Below are positions 62,851 through 64,000 of a stretch of 64,000 nucleotides of DNA, one piece after another. Source of the DNA: Nemopilema nomurai (taxonomy: Eukaryota > Cnidaria > Scyphozoa > Rhizostomeae > Rhizostomatidae); NCBI GenBank assembly GCA_003864495.1, contig ML133368.1, positions 415,011-479,010 of the forward strand, written 5' to 3'. The translations under genes and the position numbers were made by a program. The notes beneath the pieces are model-generated. The model had not been told where the DNA came from, did no database searches, and was given only the letters and a program-made list of their open reading frames with translations. Position 1 is the first letter of the stretch, and each line of letters opens with the position of its first letter.

Positions 62851-64000
62851 AATTGTAATAGTCTTACCTTGAATCGGTCATGCATTGTACAGTACACTTA
62901 GCCGAATACACGCATTTTTTCTATAAGAAACCGGTTATAAGAAACGGTAGGCTCAATTTTTCGAAAATTAAAATGCAACCTACGTAAATTGAAAAAAGCT
63001 AAGAAACCTCTTGAACTTTTCGTTTTGATTTCAGTTATTTGGAGTAAGGTTGTTGAGGGACTTGATGCACCTTCGTGCATCATTCTTTGAATTTGAACAA
63101 TGCTTTAGTTTATTTCTGAATGCGAGTGAAATATTTGCTTAAAACTTTGAAGCACATTTAAGTAATTCATTACCTACGAAATTTTAAAAACACGTGAGGA
63201 AGAATTTGATAGCAAAATGGGTAGAAAATTTCAGAAGCCGCCTACCAATACTAGAACTTAGTTTCTTGTGAAAAATGCGTTTATGACGATGCGTTTAAAA
63301 TACTTTTGGTGATGTTCTAGTCATTGAATAGTGTTGTAGTGCTATAGTAGATTAGCAGTGTTGTTCTTTTTTTATAAAGAATTTTGTTACCTAAAGCCAT
63401 TGGCGGTAATTTTTAAACAATTGGCTATGGGGCAAGCCTACTACGTAAACCCGGTCTTAGAATTCGGTCACTGCTTTCGTTTTTGTTGGGCGGAAGATTG
63501 TTGGCGAAGTAAAACAGAAACAGGGCTGTTCAGCAGAAAGCTAGCTTTTTCAACTACCAATATATATATTAATATGCTGCAGATTTGAGGTAAATAATAA
63601 AAATGAGATTAAATGACACAATAGAAATGGGTCTTCTTCCTTCCTAATGAAATAAATAAATAGATATATTATCGGTATGGAGAACAAGAGTTTTTTGTGA
63701 TGAAAAGGCTAGTCACAGAAAGTAGACTTGACAAGTGCATTTTTAAGTTGCGATCGGTGCTTAGACCTTGTTGTTTCTTTTCCACCCGTCTGCAAGAGGC
63801 CGCTACAATGAAGGTACCCGAACAGTCTTTTGTTTATAGCTACATAAGCATGGGGTACAAAGTCAGGGGTTGTGAGTTCGAGTCGGTTATTTTTCCGCAC
63901 TCTCTACGAATCGTCGTAAAAATCCTGTTCCCCATGATACATAGGCTCTTTACCAATCAAACCTCTCTTATTAGGTCTTGGTACGTTATCTTCTGAATTA
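62851..64000. other. downstream of the GPCR
   Basis: The 3' UTR must start here. Near 62915-62960 there is a tataagaaac repeat pair. The aaataataaa near 63592-63601 and aaataaataaat near 63650 are possible polyadenylation signals. No further gene is recognised; frames at 63358 and 63697 are short and motif-free. Confidence 0.45.

Noticed and set aside
63830..63895. tRNA or tRNA-derived SINE
   Set aside because: A gagttcgagtc B-box-like string follows a weak A-box-like one, but no acceptor or anticodon pairing could be drawn.

Overview
This is a eukaryotic, animal-type genomic window. It is AT-rich, its genes are split by GT-AG introns mostly of 0.3-2 kb, and its spacers are full of decayed dispersed repeats. 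The three recognisable genes (a KIF28-type kinesin-3, a sosondowah-type ankyrin protein and a large-loop class A GPCR) are metazoan. With the intron-rich, AT-rich, MITE-rich layout they suggest a non-bilaterian or early-branching invertebrate, most likely a cnidarian. The species cannot be named from the sequence alone. All three genes lie on the + strand.

Layout. 161-11599: the 3' 20 exons (863 codons) of a kinesin-3 of the KIF28 type; the exons coding the P-loop lie upstream of the window. The gene ends in a CaaX-like tetrapeptide. 11600-24699: spacer with poly-G-bearing repeats, a ~400-bp MITE and a possible transposase ghost. 24700-41850: a sosondowah-like gene. The best-supported model is 14 coding exons from an ATG at 29159 (419 aa), with two possible alternative 5' exons at 24700 and 27242. 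41851-61086: long spacer with a decayed LINE-type reverse transcriptase fragment, a TIR element and other repeats. 61213-62850: a single-exon rhodopsin-class GPCR (545 aa), preceded by an orphan exon-like ORF at 61087. 62851-64000: no gene recognised.

The most unusual signal is in the sosondowah-like gene. Its ankyrin region can only be assembled to the family pattern by using four exons of exactly one codon each: GGT 34256-34258, TAT 35130-35132, AAC 36272-36274 and GGG 36630-36632. There is also a 12-nt exon (33596-33607). Each single codon sits between a good 3' splice site and GTAAGT or GTGAGT. Each is in the right order and phase, and each supplies exactly the residue missing from the ankyrin hairpin. 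Two of them also share nearly identical flanks.

The genes do not form an operon and no functional link between them can be read from the sequence. The kinesin would move cargo along microtubules, the ankyrin protein is probably an adaptor, and the GPCR is a surface receptor of unknown ligand.
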